Of a DNA stretch of 33,269 bases, positions 17,795-26,000 are shown one piece after another. The notes below the pieces were generated by a model, which worked only from the letters and a program-made list of their open reading frames with translations, was not told the origin of the DNA and made no database searches. Source of the stretch: an uncultured Muribaculaceae bacterium (GTDB lineage Bacteria > Bacteroidota > Bacteroidia > Bacteroidales > Muribaculaceae); the NCBI GenBank assembly GCA_910578035.1, contig CAJTOB010000036.1:1-33269 (forward strand), given 5' to 3'. The position numbers and the translations under genes are program-made. Every line of letters begins with the position of its first letter. The stretch's first letter is position 1.

Positions 17795-17835
17795 TTAGAA
17801 GTTAGGAGCTGGAATTGCCAACTCCCGACTTCTAA
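17795..17835. other. Intercistronic hairpin between oxc and the permease gene
   Basis: An outer 8-bp stem (17795-17802 with 17828-17835) and an inner GGAG/CTCC stem, with 2-nt mismatches between them. It lies 17 bp after the oxc stop codon in the direction of transcription. No U-run follows on the minus strand, so it is not an obvious terminator; an RNA-stability or processing element is possible. Confidence 0.6.
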
Positions 17836-17851
17836 ATGGAAACCTCCGTCA

Positions 17852-19585
17852 TCAAACGATTATAGTCTCGAGAGGTGCCGGGTTGAGATAGCCTATGTGG
17901 CCCGATTCCTTGCCGGAGTCTGCACCGAGCTGAACATCTATCAGGGCCGGACCCATGCAGGCGATAGCCGCCTTGAAAGCCGTCTCGAGCTCCTGAGGGG
18001 TGGTGACATAGTAGGTGGTTGCGCCAAAGGCGTCGCCGAGTTTGTCGTAGCGGGCGTGAATGTCGAGGGTTGTAGGAGCGGGGTCGCCGTCCTTGCCCAT
18101 ATTCTGTCCGATGCCGTTGTAGATACCGCCGTTGTTGAAGATTACGACAGTTACCGGTAGTTTGAAGCGGCATATTGTCGAGAAATCCATGCCTGAGAAA
18201 CCGAATGCGCTGTCGCCTTCGATAGCGACTACGCGCTGGCCGGTAGCGACGGCGGCACCGATAGCCGAGCCCATGCCCATGCCCATGATAGCCCATGTGG
18301 CACAGTCAACGCGGCAACGAGGTTTCGACATGTCTATGCAGTCGCGGGTGTCGTCGAGTGTGTTCGCGCCTTCGTTCACCAGAATGATGTCATCGTTGGC
18401 CTCGAGGATAGGTTTGATGACGCCGAGAGCGGTCCAGTGGTCCATAGGCATTGCCTCTGCGTTGGCTTTGAGGCGTTCGGCAAATTTGGCGTTCTTGACG
18501 GTTGTATCTTTCTGAAGAGTGGGAACCCATGTCGGGTCCATGCTCATTGTCGCCTTGTCAAGACCGGCCAGAATGGCGTCGAGCGAACTTGCGAGGTCGC
18601 CGACAACCGGGGCGGCTATCGGGCGGTTGCAGTCGATCTCTTCGGGGTCGATGTCGAGCTGTATAAATTTGGTGTCGGGGTTCCATTTGCCATGTCCGCG
18701 CGAAAGCAGCCAATTCAGACGGGCACCGATAAGAACCACCACATCAGCTTCCTGCATGATGGTAGAACGGCACGATAGCGCGCTCAGAGGGCCGTTGTCG
18801 GGCATGACGCCTTTTGCCATCGACATCGGGAAGTAGGGTACTCCCGTTTTGTCTATGAGTGCTTTGACTTTATCTTCGACACGGGCGTAAGCCGCGCCCT
18901 TGCCAATGATTACAGCCGGTTTCTTAGCACCTGCCAGCAGCGACACAGCGCGGTCTACAGCCTCCTGTGCCGGTGGCATAGACGGGCAGAGGTCTACCGG
19001 CTGATAGAACAGTTTGTCGGCATCCTCTGCATTCATTATGGCGCCGAGACACGGTGTGGTGACATCAAGATAGACTCCGCCGGGGCGTCCTGAAACAGCC
19101 GCGCGATATGCACGCACCACCGCTGTCGGAATATCTTCCGGTTTATTGACGCGATATGCTGCTTTTACAAGGGGTTTGGCTACGTTGAGCTGGTCGAGAC
19201 CTTCATACGTTCCCTGTTCGAGGTCTATAGGTTCGCGTACGCTCGAGCCACTGATCTGTATCATAGGATAGCAGTTGACAGTAGCGTTGGTAGTTGCGGT
19301 AAGGCCGTTCATGAAGCCGAGCGAAGATACCGTGAGGAGTACACCCGGTTTTCCGGTAAGATAGCCGTGGGTAGCGGCGGCCATGCCTGCCTGCTGCTCG
19401 TGGCGGAAGCTTATAAAGCGTATTCCGCGGCCTTGGGCGATATAGGCGAATTCAGTGACTGGAATACCTACGAGCCCGTACATCGTGTCGATGCCGACCA
19501 TTCGCAGGGCTCGGGCGAGAATATCCATACCCGTTACCTGAGCCGGATATGAAGGCTTGTCCTGAGTTGTATTTGTAGTTGTCAT
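17852..19585 (-). CDS. oxc: Oxalyl-CoA decarboxylase
   Basis: A 577-aa thiamine diphosphate enzyme that converts oxalyl-CoA to formyl-CoA and CO2. Its residues match the Oxalobacter formigenes enzyme with a constant shift of about 7: catalytic Glu63 in FRHEQQAG (Glu56), Tyr127 in QGTYEGLDQLNVAKP (Tyr120), Tyr490 in FNNGGIYNG (Tyr483) and Ser561 in GKESGHI (Ser553). The TPP/Mg motif is GDSAFGFSG ... NN (458-486). VSGRPGGVYLDV and LIGARLNWLL are also conserved. Those residue numbers are from memory of the crystal structure. It follows frc by 106 bp and precedes the AEC permease; cytoplasmic. Confidence 0.96.
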   Translation of the reverse strand: MTTTNTTQDKPSYPAQVTGMDILARALRMVGIDTMYGLVGIPVTEFAYIAQGRGIRFISFRHEQQAGMAAATHGYLTGKPGVLLTVSSLGFMNGLTATTNATVNCYPMIQISGSSVREPIDLEQGTYEGLDQLNVAKPLVKAAYRVNKPEDIPTAVVRAYRAAVSGRPGGVYLDVTTPCLGAIMNAEDADKLFYQPVDLCPSMPPAQEAVDRAVSLLAGAKKPAVIIGKGAAYARVEDKVKALIDKTGVPYFPMSMAKGVMPDNGPLSALSCRSTIMQEADVVVLIGARLNWLLSRGHGKWNPDTKFIQLDIDPEEIDCNRPIAAPVVGDLASSLDAILAGLDKATMSMDPTWVPTLQKDTTVKNAKFAERLKANAEAMPMDHWTALGVIKPILEANDDIILVNEGANTLDDTRDCIDMSKPRCRVDCATWAIMGMGMGSAIGAAVATGQRVVAIEGDSAFGFSGMDFSTICRFKLPVTVVIFNNGGIYNGIGQNMGKDGDPAPTTLDIHARYDKLGDAFGATTYYVTTPQELETAFKAAIACMGPALIDVQLGADSGKESGHIGYLNPAPLETIIV

Positions 19586-19619
19586 GAGAGTTCTCTTTTT
19601 GGGAGTTGAACGTGTTGGA

Positions 19620-19676
19620 AAGTTAAGATAACAGCTGCGAATTGTTTTTACTACTCACCTGCTGTTATCTTAACTT
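19620..19676. other. Intercistronic inverted repeat between frc and oxc
   Basis: A perfect 16-bp inverted repeat (19620-19635 with 19661-19676) with a 25-nt loop, entirely inside the 106-bp frc-oxc gap, starting 16 bp after the frc stop. The stem is AT-rich and there is no U-run after it, so full termination is unlikely. It may be a dyad operator, a processing site or a partial attenuator. Confidence 0.7.
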
Positions 19677-19691
19677 ATGCTTGTCAAAAAG

Positions 19692-20996
19692 TTACTTGGC
19701 CGGCGACGATGTCTTGGGCATCGGCGCGGTAGTGCCGTTGGCTTTGAAACGGGCCATATCGTCGGCAGTATAGCCGAGCGAGGCGAGAACTTCGTCGGTG
19801 TTGCCGCCGAGTGTCGGGCACGGGCCGTATGTGGGCTGATAGTTAGAGAGGGTGAAAGGCACACCGACAGTAACAAATTCGCCGATATTTCCGCCCTGAT
19901 TTATTTTGACGAGAGTATTGCCGTCGTAAAGGCTCTGGTCGTCCATGATTTCCTTGGTAGACAGTACCGGAGCGACAGGCACACCGGCTTTCGATAGGAT
20001 TTCGGTAACCTCATATTTGGTTTTGTCGATGCAGAACTGCTGTACGCGGGCGTAGATTTCCTGTTTGTGGCGGTCGCGGGCATCGGCGGTATTGAAATCG
20101 GGGTTGGTAAGCCAGTCTTCGAATCCGAGAGCCTTGCATGCGAGTTCGAAGTCTTTTGCACCTCGCTGTAGAATTACATATGCGTAAGCATTGGGGTCGG
20201 TTTCCCAGCCCTTGCATTTATATGTCCAGCCAAGAACGCCAGAACCCTCCTGATTGCCGGAGCGGGGAACAAAGTCGCCGAATTTCTGGTCGGGATACTG
20301 CGGGAACTGTGTGAGGTAACCGATACGGTCGAGTGTCAGCTGGTCGCGGGTCTTGATTCGGCAGAGGTTAAGACATGCGTTGTGCATAGACTGATATACA
20401 TATACGCCTTCACCGGTCTTTTCGCGCTGCATGAGTGCGGCAAGCAGACCGATGGCGAGGTGCATGCCGGTATTGGAGTCGCCAAGAGCGGCACCGCTTT
20501 GGGTAGGCACATTGTTATCGCCTTCCCACCAGCCGGTGGTGGAAGCTGCGCCCGCTGTGACCTGTGCCACGGGTTCGTATGCTTTCAGATGAGCGTATTG
20601 CGAAGATACGGGGAAGCCTTTTATGGTTCCGTAGATACATCTTGGGTTGAGTTTGTGGACTTCTTCCCAGCTGAAACCAAGTTTGTCCATGGCTCCGGGG
20701 TGGAGGTTCTCAACAAATATGTCGCAACCCTGAATAAGTTTGGTAAGGATTTCTTTACCGTCGGGGGTTGCGGCGTCGAGAGCGAGCGATTTCTTGTCGG
20801 AGTTCAGCTGCAGGAAGTAGTAGCTTGGCTCGTTGGGGTCGAACTGGAGCTCTTTGCGTGTTGCGTCACCTGAGCCGGGTCGTTCAATCTTGATTACATC
20901 GGCACCAAGCCATGCCAGAAGTTGTGTACACGAAGGACCTGACTGCACTGCAGTGAAGTCTACAATCTTGATACCTTGTAGAGGAGCGTAGTTCAT
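19692..20996 (-). CDS. frc: Formyl-CoA:oxalate CoA-transferase
   Basis: A 434-aa class III (CaiB/BaiF) CoA-transferase that moves CoA from formyl-CoA to oxalate, giving oxalyl-CoA for OXC. Family landmarks: PLQGIKIVDFTAVQSGP (Gln18), LGADVIKIERPGSGDATR, and GDSNTGMHLAIG with the catalytic Asp173 (Asp169 in Oxalobacter). VPRSGNQEGSGVLGW and KCKGWETD align with the region of the glycine loop, but this copy reads EGSG (249-252) where I recall GGGG, and Glu49 where I recall Trp48. First gene of the oxalate operon; its 5' end is 134 bp from the EnvC-like gene, with no clear promoter match. Confidence 0.94.
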   Translation of the reverse strand: MNYAPLQGIKIVDFTAVQSGPSCTQLLAWLGADVIKIERPGSGDATRKELQFDPNEPSYYFLQLNSDKKSLALDAATPDGKEILTKLIQGCDIFVENLHPGAMDKLGFSWEEVHKLNPRCIYGTIKGFPVSSQYAHLKAYEPVAQVTAGAASTTGWWEGDNNVPTQSGAALGDSNTGMHLAIGLLAALMQREKTGEGVYVYQSMHNACLNLCRIKTRDQLTLDRIGYLTQFPQYPDQKFGDFVPRSGNQEGSGVLGWTYKCKGWETDPNAYAYVILQRGAKDFELACKALGFEDWLTNPDFNTADARDRHKQEIYARVQQFCIDKTKYEVTEILSKAGVPVAPVLSTKEIMDDQSLYDGNTLVKINQGGNIGEFVTVGVPFTLSNYQPTYGPCPTLGGNTDEVLASLGYTADDMARFKANGTTAPMPKTSSPAK

Positions 20997-21130
20997 ATCT
21001 TTTTGAATTTTGGTTAACTGATTTTGATTTTCGGATACGCTGTTGAGGCGTATTTTTGATAATCAAAACGCTATCCAAATCAAAAAGGTTCAGATATGCA
21101 GCCTATTCTTTCCTGTTGGCCGAACATCTG

Positions 21131-22417
21131 TCAGCGCAGTTTTATCCACACCGCCGGGTCGAGTTTTTCTTTTTCGTGGCGAACTTCGAAGTGCAACCTT
21201 GTACGGTTGCCGTCGGTAGTGTCTACATATACCGAACCGATACGGTCGCCAGCCTTGAGATGCTGTCCTTTTCGTACTGCCAGATTATCGAGACCGGCAT
21301 AGACGGTCAGATATTCGCCGTGGCGCACCAGAACCACATTATGGTAACCCTCCATTACAATTACCATCGATACAGTGCCTTCGTGGACTGCACGGGCCGA
21401 GGCTCCCGGTTCGGTTTCGAGGTCTATGCCGTTGTTCTGCATTTTAACTTTTGAATATTCAGCATGTGTCTGAAGTCCGAACGGCACGGCAACCGTTGCT
21501 CCGCGGTCAAGCGGCAGCGGAAGCCTGCCTTTCATGTTGGCAAATGGTATTCCCGGTTTGACGGCTTCGACCGGTGTCGGAGTCGCTTTGGGCTTTGCCG
21601 GTCTGTCGGTCCCGGTATGCTCCTCTTGCTCTTGCTTCTTGCGGGCGGCCTCTTCGGCCTCTTTCTTTTTTCGAGCCTCTTCGGCTGCGCGGCGCGCCTC
21701 TTCCTCGATAAGGCGGTTGAGTTCCTGGTCGAGTTTCTGGGCAAGGCGTTGCTGTTCTTTGAGCACTTTTTCGAGGTTGCGTCCTTGGCGTTTCAACGAG
21801 GCCACAACAGTTTTTGCCTCTCGGCTGTTCTGCTCAAGCCTGAGACGCTCTTCAGATAAATTGGTGATATTTGCTTTTAAGACCTTGCGGGTAGAGTCGA
21901 GGCTGGCTTTTCTGATTTCAAGCAATCTGGCTTCCCTGGACAGAGACGAGGCCGTGCTGTCTTGCCAGCGTGCAAGGTCGCGCAGATACGAGGCTCGCCT
22001 GAGCGCCTGGCGGAATGACTCTGAAGAGAATAAAAAGGCGGAAGTGGAGCCTGCGGTCTGACGTTGGCGGCGTGCGGCCCTCAGAGACGAAGCCCGCGAC
22101 TCTCTGAGCCGTTGTACCCGTGCTGTCGCCAACTCTACGCTGTCGGAGAGAATTTTTGTTTTTTTACGGAGAGAATCGTTCTTCGAGCTAAGCTGTGCAA
22201 TGCGGGCATCGTTGCTTCGCATATCGCCTTCAAGAGAAGTCAGCCGGTTGAGTTCCCGCCGTGTATCGTCGAGATTGGAACTTATCTGGCGGCGGGTATC
22301 TTTTATTTTGCGTTCTGTTGCCTGACGTTCGCGTCTGATGTCTTTGGTGGTCCTGCGTGCGTCTGCCGCAGGAATCAAAGTCATTAAAACAAGTATAAAG
22401 ATAAGGAAACAGCGCAT
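21131..22417 (-). CDS. EnvC-like murein hydrolase activator with degenerate LytM domain
   Basis: A 428-aa exported protein. Signal peptide 1-20 (MRCFLIFILVLMTLIPAADA), then a long charged coiled coil of about 22-270 and a low-complexity Lys/Glu/Ala stretch, then an M23/LytM fold from about 300. The metallopeptidase ligands are broken: the HxGID motif reads NNGID (Asn328), YAHL reads YAGL (Gly375), and HxH reads RLH (Arg407, His409). Only Asp332 and one His remain, so it probably does not cut peptidoglycan itself but activates an amidase, as EnvC and NlpD do. It is the last gene of the dut-TPR-DUF4292 group, 12 bp after the DUF4292 stop. Confidence 0.87.
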   Translation of the reverse strand: MRCFLIFILVLMTLIPAADARRTTKDIRRERQATERKIKDTRRQISSNLDDTRRELNRLTSLEGDMRSNDARIAQLSSKNDSLRKKTKILSDSVELATARVQRLRESRASSLRAARRQRQTAGSTSAFLFSSESFRQALRRASYLRDLARWQDSTASSLSREARLLEIRKASLDSTRKVLKANITNLSEERLRLEQNSREAKTVVASLKRQGRNLEKVLKEQQRLAQKLDQELNRLIEEEARRAAEEARKKKEAEEAARKKQEQEEHTGTDRPAKPKATPTPVEAVKPGIPFANMKGRLPLPLDRGATVAVPFGLQTHAEYSKVKMQNNGIDLETEPGASARAVHEGTVSMVIVMEGYHNVVLVRHGEYLTVYAGLDNLAVRKGQHLKAGDRIGSVYVDTTDGNRTRLHFEVRHEKEKLDPAVWIKLR

Positions 22418-22429
22418 CCGCTTATGTTT

Positions 22430-23317
22430 TTACAGCTTTTTTAGAAGTTCGGCGAGGCCTTTGGTCGTCAATCGTGTGTAATTGGAGGGAACTTTTGGCA
22501 CGGAAGGAGCTATGCCCTTGTTCCATTCAGCACGGTTAAGGCTCCATATGACGTTGACTTTGAGAGATTTTTTACTCATCGTAGCCGCCATATTTACTTC
22601 CGACGCCACTATTCCGGCCGAAGTCTCGCTCTGGTCTGAAAACACGGCGGAAAGCGGTTGCATGGTGGCTGGCTGTACTATCAGCGCATTGATAATGGCT
22701 GCGATTCCGTCGCTGTCCTGCCGATATTCGCCTTCGAAATGCCACGATACGTTCCGTTGAGTCTTGGCCGGATTCAGAATCATTTCTCCGCTTTTTTCGC
22801 CCTGCTGGAGGCGGAAGTCTTTCTGCGATGCCAGAGTCAGAGCCCCTTTTCCAGGCACAAAAGCCTGGCCTAAAAGAAGGCTTTGAATATCTTCGAGAGC
22901 GAAACCAAAATTCTTAGAAAAATAGTCGAGAGATTCGACGTAAGCCATGCGTTGCATTTTCGACAGTATATATATCGAGTCGGTATCGACATATATGGCG
23001 CCGAGTTCCATGCCCAGAAGTCGCAGCGACATATAGACAGATTTGCCATATACCATGCTGGCTTTTCCGCTTATGGAAAACCGTTTAGGTTCTTTAAGTT
23101 CGAGTTTTACGGGCATTGATACATCTGTCCAGGGCTTATACGAGGCTGCCAGAGACGAAAATGCGGTTTTCAGCGGGTCTTTTTCAGTCTTGGCCTGTTC
23201 GGCAGATGTTTCGTACGATTGTTTGGTTGTCGATTTTTTGCTGCTGCATGATGAAAAAAACATGAGGCAGCATACTATTGCAGATGCAATGGCTATTCCT
23301 GTAAAATTGGTTTTCAT
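22430..23317 (-). CDS. DUF4292 lipoprotein
   Basis: A 295-aa outer-membrane type lipoprotein: hydrophobic stretch and lipobox ending FSSC (Cys24) followed by SSKKSTTK. The mature part matches DUF4292 (SLAASYKPWTDVSMPVKLEL, ISGKASMVYGKSVYMSLRLLGMELGAIYVDTDSIYILSKMQR), which resembles LolA/LolB-like lipid-binding half-barrels. A role in lipoprotein or envelope assembly is inference from the fold and from its position between a TPR gene and the EnvC-like gene. Its ATG shares one base with the TPR stop (TAATG). Confidence 0.86.
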   Translation of the reverse strand: MKTNFTGIAIASAIVCCLMFFSSCSSKKSTTKQSYETSAEQAKTEKDPLKTAFSSLAASYKPWTDVSMPVKLELKEPKRFSISGKASMVYGKSVYMSLRLLGMELGAIYVDTDSIYILSKMQRMAYVESLDYFSKNFGFALEDIQSLLLGQAFVPGKGALTLASQKDFRLQQGEKSGEMILNPAKTQRNVSWHFEGEYRQDSDGIAAIINALIVQPATMQPLSAVFSDQSETSAGIVASEVNMAATMSKKSLKVNVIWSLNRAEWNKGIAPSVPKVPSNYTRLTTKGLAELLKKL

Positions 23318-25122
23318 TATTCGAAGAAGTAAGCGCGGTGTGTCACCTTTTTCTTTATTGCTTCATTTTCCGGGTCGAGCTTCAGAGCTTCTTTCCAGAA
23401 GTCTACAGCTTCGGCATGGTCGCCGGTCATAAAGTAGATATCTCCGGCGTGATCGTATATTTCTGTAGAAGGCTCGTTTTCGGGTTTTGTTTCCGAATTA
23501 TCCTCCGAGACAGTGCTGTTGTTGATTATTCCACATATCTGCAGCACTTTGTCCATTACTTCGCGGGCTTTCGTATATTCCTTTTTCTTGAAAAATACCC
23601 AAGCCTGAGTGTCGAGATAAGTTATATTCTCGGGGTCTGACGCGCATGCGATAGAGGCATATATTTCGGCGGTAGCAAGATCGGTGCCGCGTTCGCTCAT
23701 GTAATATGCGGCATTGTTCATTGCCATATAATTTTTTGGATTGAGCTCTATGGCACGCCGATAATCGGCAAAAGCGCTGTCGGCCTGTTCAACGGAGTAG
23801 AGGATGTCGCCGCGTGTACTGTATATGACAGATTTTATATTGTCGTCCATGCGGCTCATATCGAGTGTATCGAGTGTGAGCAGGGCTTCGTCGGTCCGTT
23901 TGAGTTGCGAAAGTGCCGCCGCGGCCGAGAGAGGGAAGTAGGGGGTATCGTTAAAGCGGTGTGTGGCGGCCTGGGCTGTACGGGCCATTTTTTCTATATC
24001 TTCAAGCTGGCCGTAGATTGAAGTGAGATTCTGCCACGCGCTTTCGTTGTCCGGTTCAAGGTCTATGCTGTAGCTGTATTGTTCGGCGGCGCCTGAGAGG
24101 TCGCCTATAGTGGCCTTGTAATCTCCATAGAAAGCATGGAGCACACCTTCTCCCGGATTTACGTCCTGAAGGACTTCGAACATGTGGTCGATGCGTCCGC
24201 GGAGGGTCGAGTCGGCGTATAGCTTTATCACGTAGTCGGAAAGGAGTTCGAATTTTGCCGCAAATTCAAGTTCGGGCGATTCAAGGGCGCGGAAAACTTC
24301 GCGATCGTATGCGGCACTATCGCCTCGGGTCTGGAAAAACGACGCGCGTGTGAGGTAGACAAGTCCGTTGGTTGAGTCGATTTCGCAGGCACGGTCAAAA
24401 AAACGCATGGCCGAGTCGGGCATCGACAGGGAGTGATATACCGTGCCGATGAATAATGCGGCCTGTATATCGGCCGGTGCGTCGGAGTAAAGAGTTTTGA
24501 GTTCTGATACGATATCGGCAGTATCGCTTTTGGCTGCGAGGGCATTTATTTTGCGCGAAACGAGTTGCACATTGCCTTTCAGGCCTTTCTGAAGTCTGTT
24601 GTATATATCGAGAGCGCGGTTTATGTCGTTTGTGTCAGGCCGGGAGCTTCCGCGGGCTACTAAGGCCGAAGCGAGATTCATGGCCGGGTCGGTGCGGTCG
24701 GGCAAAAGGCTGTCAAGGGTTTCCCATACATATATCACATCGTCGATGCGGCCGGCGCTTTTGGCGACAGAGGCGAAAACAGTAGCGTTGTTCTCGTCCG
24801 AGGGGTTTGCAAGCCAACGTCGCTCCAGATCGCGGTAAGCCTCTTCCATTGTGAGTGAGTCGCTTGCGCTGTTTGCCAGTTTCATTTCTGCAAGTGCTCC
24901 CGCAATAAAGGCGTCTTCGGGGTCAAGAGCGGCCGCATGGCGCAGAAGCATGAAGTAGTCGTCATACCTGGCTTCTGTATAGGCATTTGCCGCTTCGAGA
25001 AACAGATATTCGGCCTTGCGCTTGTCGGCATCTGTTCCTGCAGTAGGCTTTGCTGCGAACGAAAGCAGAGTTCCGGCCGCCAAGAGCAGTGCCAGGATGT
25101 ATGAAGTGTGTTTTCTGTTCAT
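23317..25122 (-). CDS. Exported TPR protein of the dut cluster
   Basis: A 601-aa protein with a signal peptide (MNRKHTSYILALLLAAGTLLSFAAK) and TPR units through the whole length, for example AEYLFLEAANAYTEARYDDYFMLLRHAAAL near 36-65, VYHSLSMPDSAMRFFDRACEID and HAEAVDFWKEALKLDPEN near the end. It is probably a periplasmic or outer-membrane-associated scaffold. The open frame extends upstream to 25263 into dut; the ATG at 25122, 14 bp after the dut stop, starts the signal peptide and is chosen. The stop codon overlaps the DUF4292 start. Confidence 0.86.
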   Translation of the reverse strand: MNRKHTSYILALLLAAGTLLSFAAKPTAGTDADKRKAEYLFLEAANAYTEARYDDYFMLLRHAAALDPEDAFIAGALAEMKLANSASDSLTMEEAYRDLERRWLANPSDENNATVFASVAKSAGRIDDVIYVWETLDSLLPDRTDPAMNLASALVARGSSRPDTNDINRALDIYNRLQKGLKGNVQLVSRKINALAAKSDTADIVSELKTLYSDAPADIQAALFIGTVYHSLSMPDSAMRFFDRACEIDSTNGLVYLTRASFFQTRGDSAAYDREVFRALESPELEFAAKFELLSDYVIKLYADSTLRGRIDHMFEVLQDVNPGEGVLHAFYGDYKATIGDLSGAAEQYSYSIDLEPDNESAWQNLTSIYGQLEDIEKMARTAQAATHRFNDTPYFPLSAAAALSQLKRTDEALLTLDTLDMSRMDDNIKSVIYSTRGDILYSVEQADSAFADYRRAIELNPKNYMAMNNAAYYMSERGTDLATAEIYASIACASDPENITYLDTQAWVFFKKKEYTKAREVMDKVLQICGIINNSTVSEDNSETKPENEPSTEIYDHAGDIYFMTGDHAEAVDFWKEALKLDPENEAIKKKVTHRAYFFE

Positions 25123-25136
25123 TTTTTTGCAGCTTC

Positions 25137-25586
25137 TTATTTGACACCGCTGTGGCCGAATCCTCCATCGGCGCGTTCGGTGGTGTCGAGAGTATCGCAT
25201 ACCTCCCATACGGCATGAACCACCGGAGCTATAACTGCCTGACAGATTCTGTCGCCGTTGCACACTGTAAAAGCTTCGTTTCCGAGGTTGGCAATAATTA
25301 CGCCTACCTCTCCACGGTAATCGGCATCGATTGTTCCCGGTGTGTTGAGGAGTGTTATTCCATTCTTTAATGCCAGACCGCTGCGAGGGCGCAGCTGCAT
25401 TTCATAGCCGTCGGGAATGGCGACCTTCAGGCCTGTCGGAATGATGGCGCGGGCGCCGGGGGCTACTGTCACGGGCGATTCAAGCATGGCGCGCACGTCC
25501 ATGCCGGCGGCAGATGGCGTGGCATAGGAGGGGAGGGGATTGGCCGATGTGTTTACTACTTTTACTTTTATGGTGTTGAAACTCAT
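25137..25586 (-). CDS. dut: Deoxyuridine 5'-triphosphate nucleotidohydrolase
   Basis: A 149-aa trimeric dUTPase that hydrolyses dUTP to dUMP and pyrophosphate, keeping uracil out of DNA and feeding thymidylate synthesis. All five family motifs are present in order: AAGMDVRA, RPRSGLALK, GTIDADYRGEV, GDRICQAVI and RADGGFGHSG. The frame is open to 25640 but the usual N-terminus (MSFNTIKVKVVN) begins at 25586. It heads the TPR / DUF4292 / EnvC-like series. Confidence 0.97.
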   Translation of the reverse strand: MSFNTIKVKVVNTSANPLPSYATPSAAGMDVRAMLESPVTVAPGARAIIPTGLKVAIPDGYEMQLRPRSGLALKNGITLLNTPGTIDADYRGEVGVIIANLGNEAFTVCNGDRICQAVIAPVVHAVWEVCDTLDTTERADGGFGHSGVK

Positions 25587-25673
25587 TTGGTAATGGTGTT
25601 TTATGCTCGCAACGGCATTGTGTGTTTTCAATGTAGTCACGGCAATATTTTATTTATAACACGCAAAACGACA

Positions 25674-26000
25674 TCAAAGATTTATGCGGCGCGTCGTTGT
25701 GTCGGTTTTAAGTATATATATGCCTCGGGTGCCGAGTGTTAGGCGCACGGTTCCAGGCGATATTTTCCGTTTTGTGATGAGCTGGCCTAAAATTGAGTAG
25801 ACTCTTACTTCAACGGTCTGTCCTGTGGTGATGTATATCTGACGCTCGCGTGTGGTGATTTCTATAGGCTCGTTTTCGCTTGAGGAAGCCTCTTCGCGTA
25901 CCTCGACGGTTTCCCACAAAGGCACACGGTTATCGGCCGCGGCGAGCGGTAGAGCCATCGCCGCAAGTATTACAATCATCAGCGCGAGTATCCTGTTCAT
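25674..26000 (-). CDS. Small secreted protein with T9SS-like tail
   Basis: A 108-aa protein with a signal peptide (MNRILALMIVILAAMALPLAAA), an acidic linker (REEASSSENEPIE) and a C-terminal domain with the VRVYSILGQLITKR and LGTRGIYILKTDTTTRRINL strands that resemble the T9SS type A sorting domain. With almost nothing between signal and tail it may be a carrier-like or degenerate cargo. Its start overlaps the ansA stop by 4 nt, so it is co-translated with ansA. Confidence 0.7.
   Translation of the reverse strand: MNRILALMIVILAAMALPLAAADNRVPLWETVEVREEASSSENEPIEITTRERQIYITTGQTVEVRVYSILGQLITKRKISPGTVRLTLGTRGIYILKTDTTTRRINL

Noticed and set aside
21035..21053. Stem ATACGC-7-GCGTAT upstream of frc as terminator of the EnvC-like gene
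   Set aside because: Only 6 bp, and the T-run is on the wrong strand for minus-strand transcripts.
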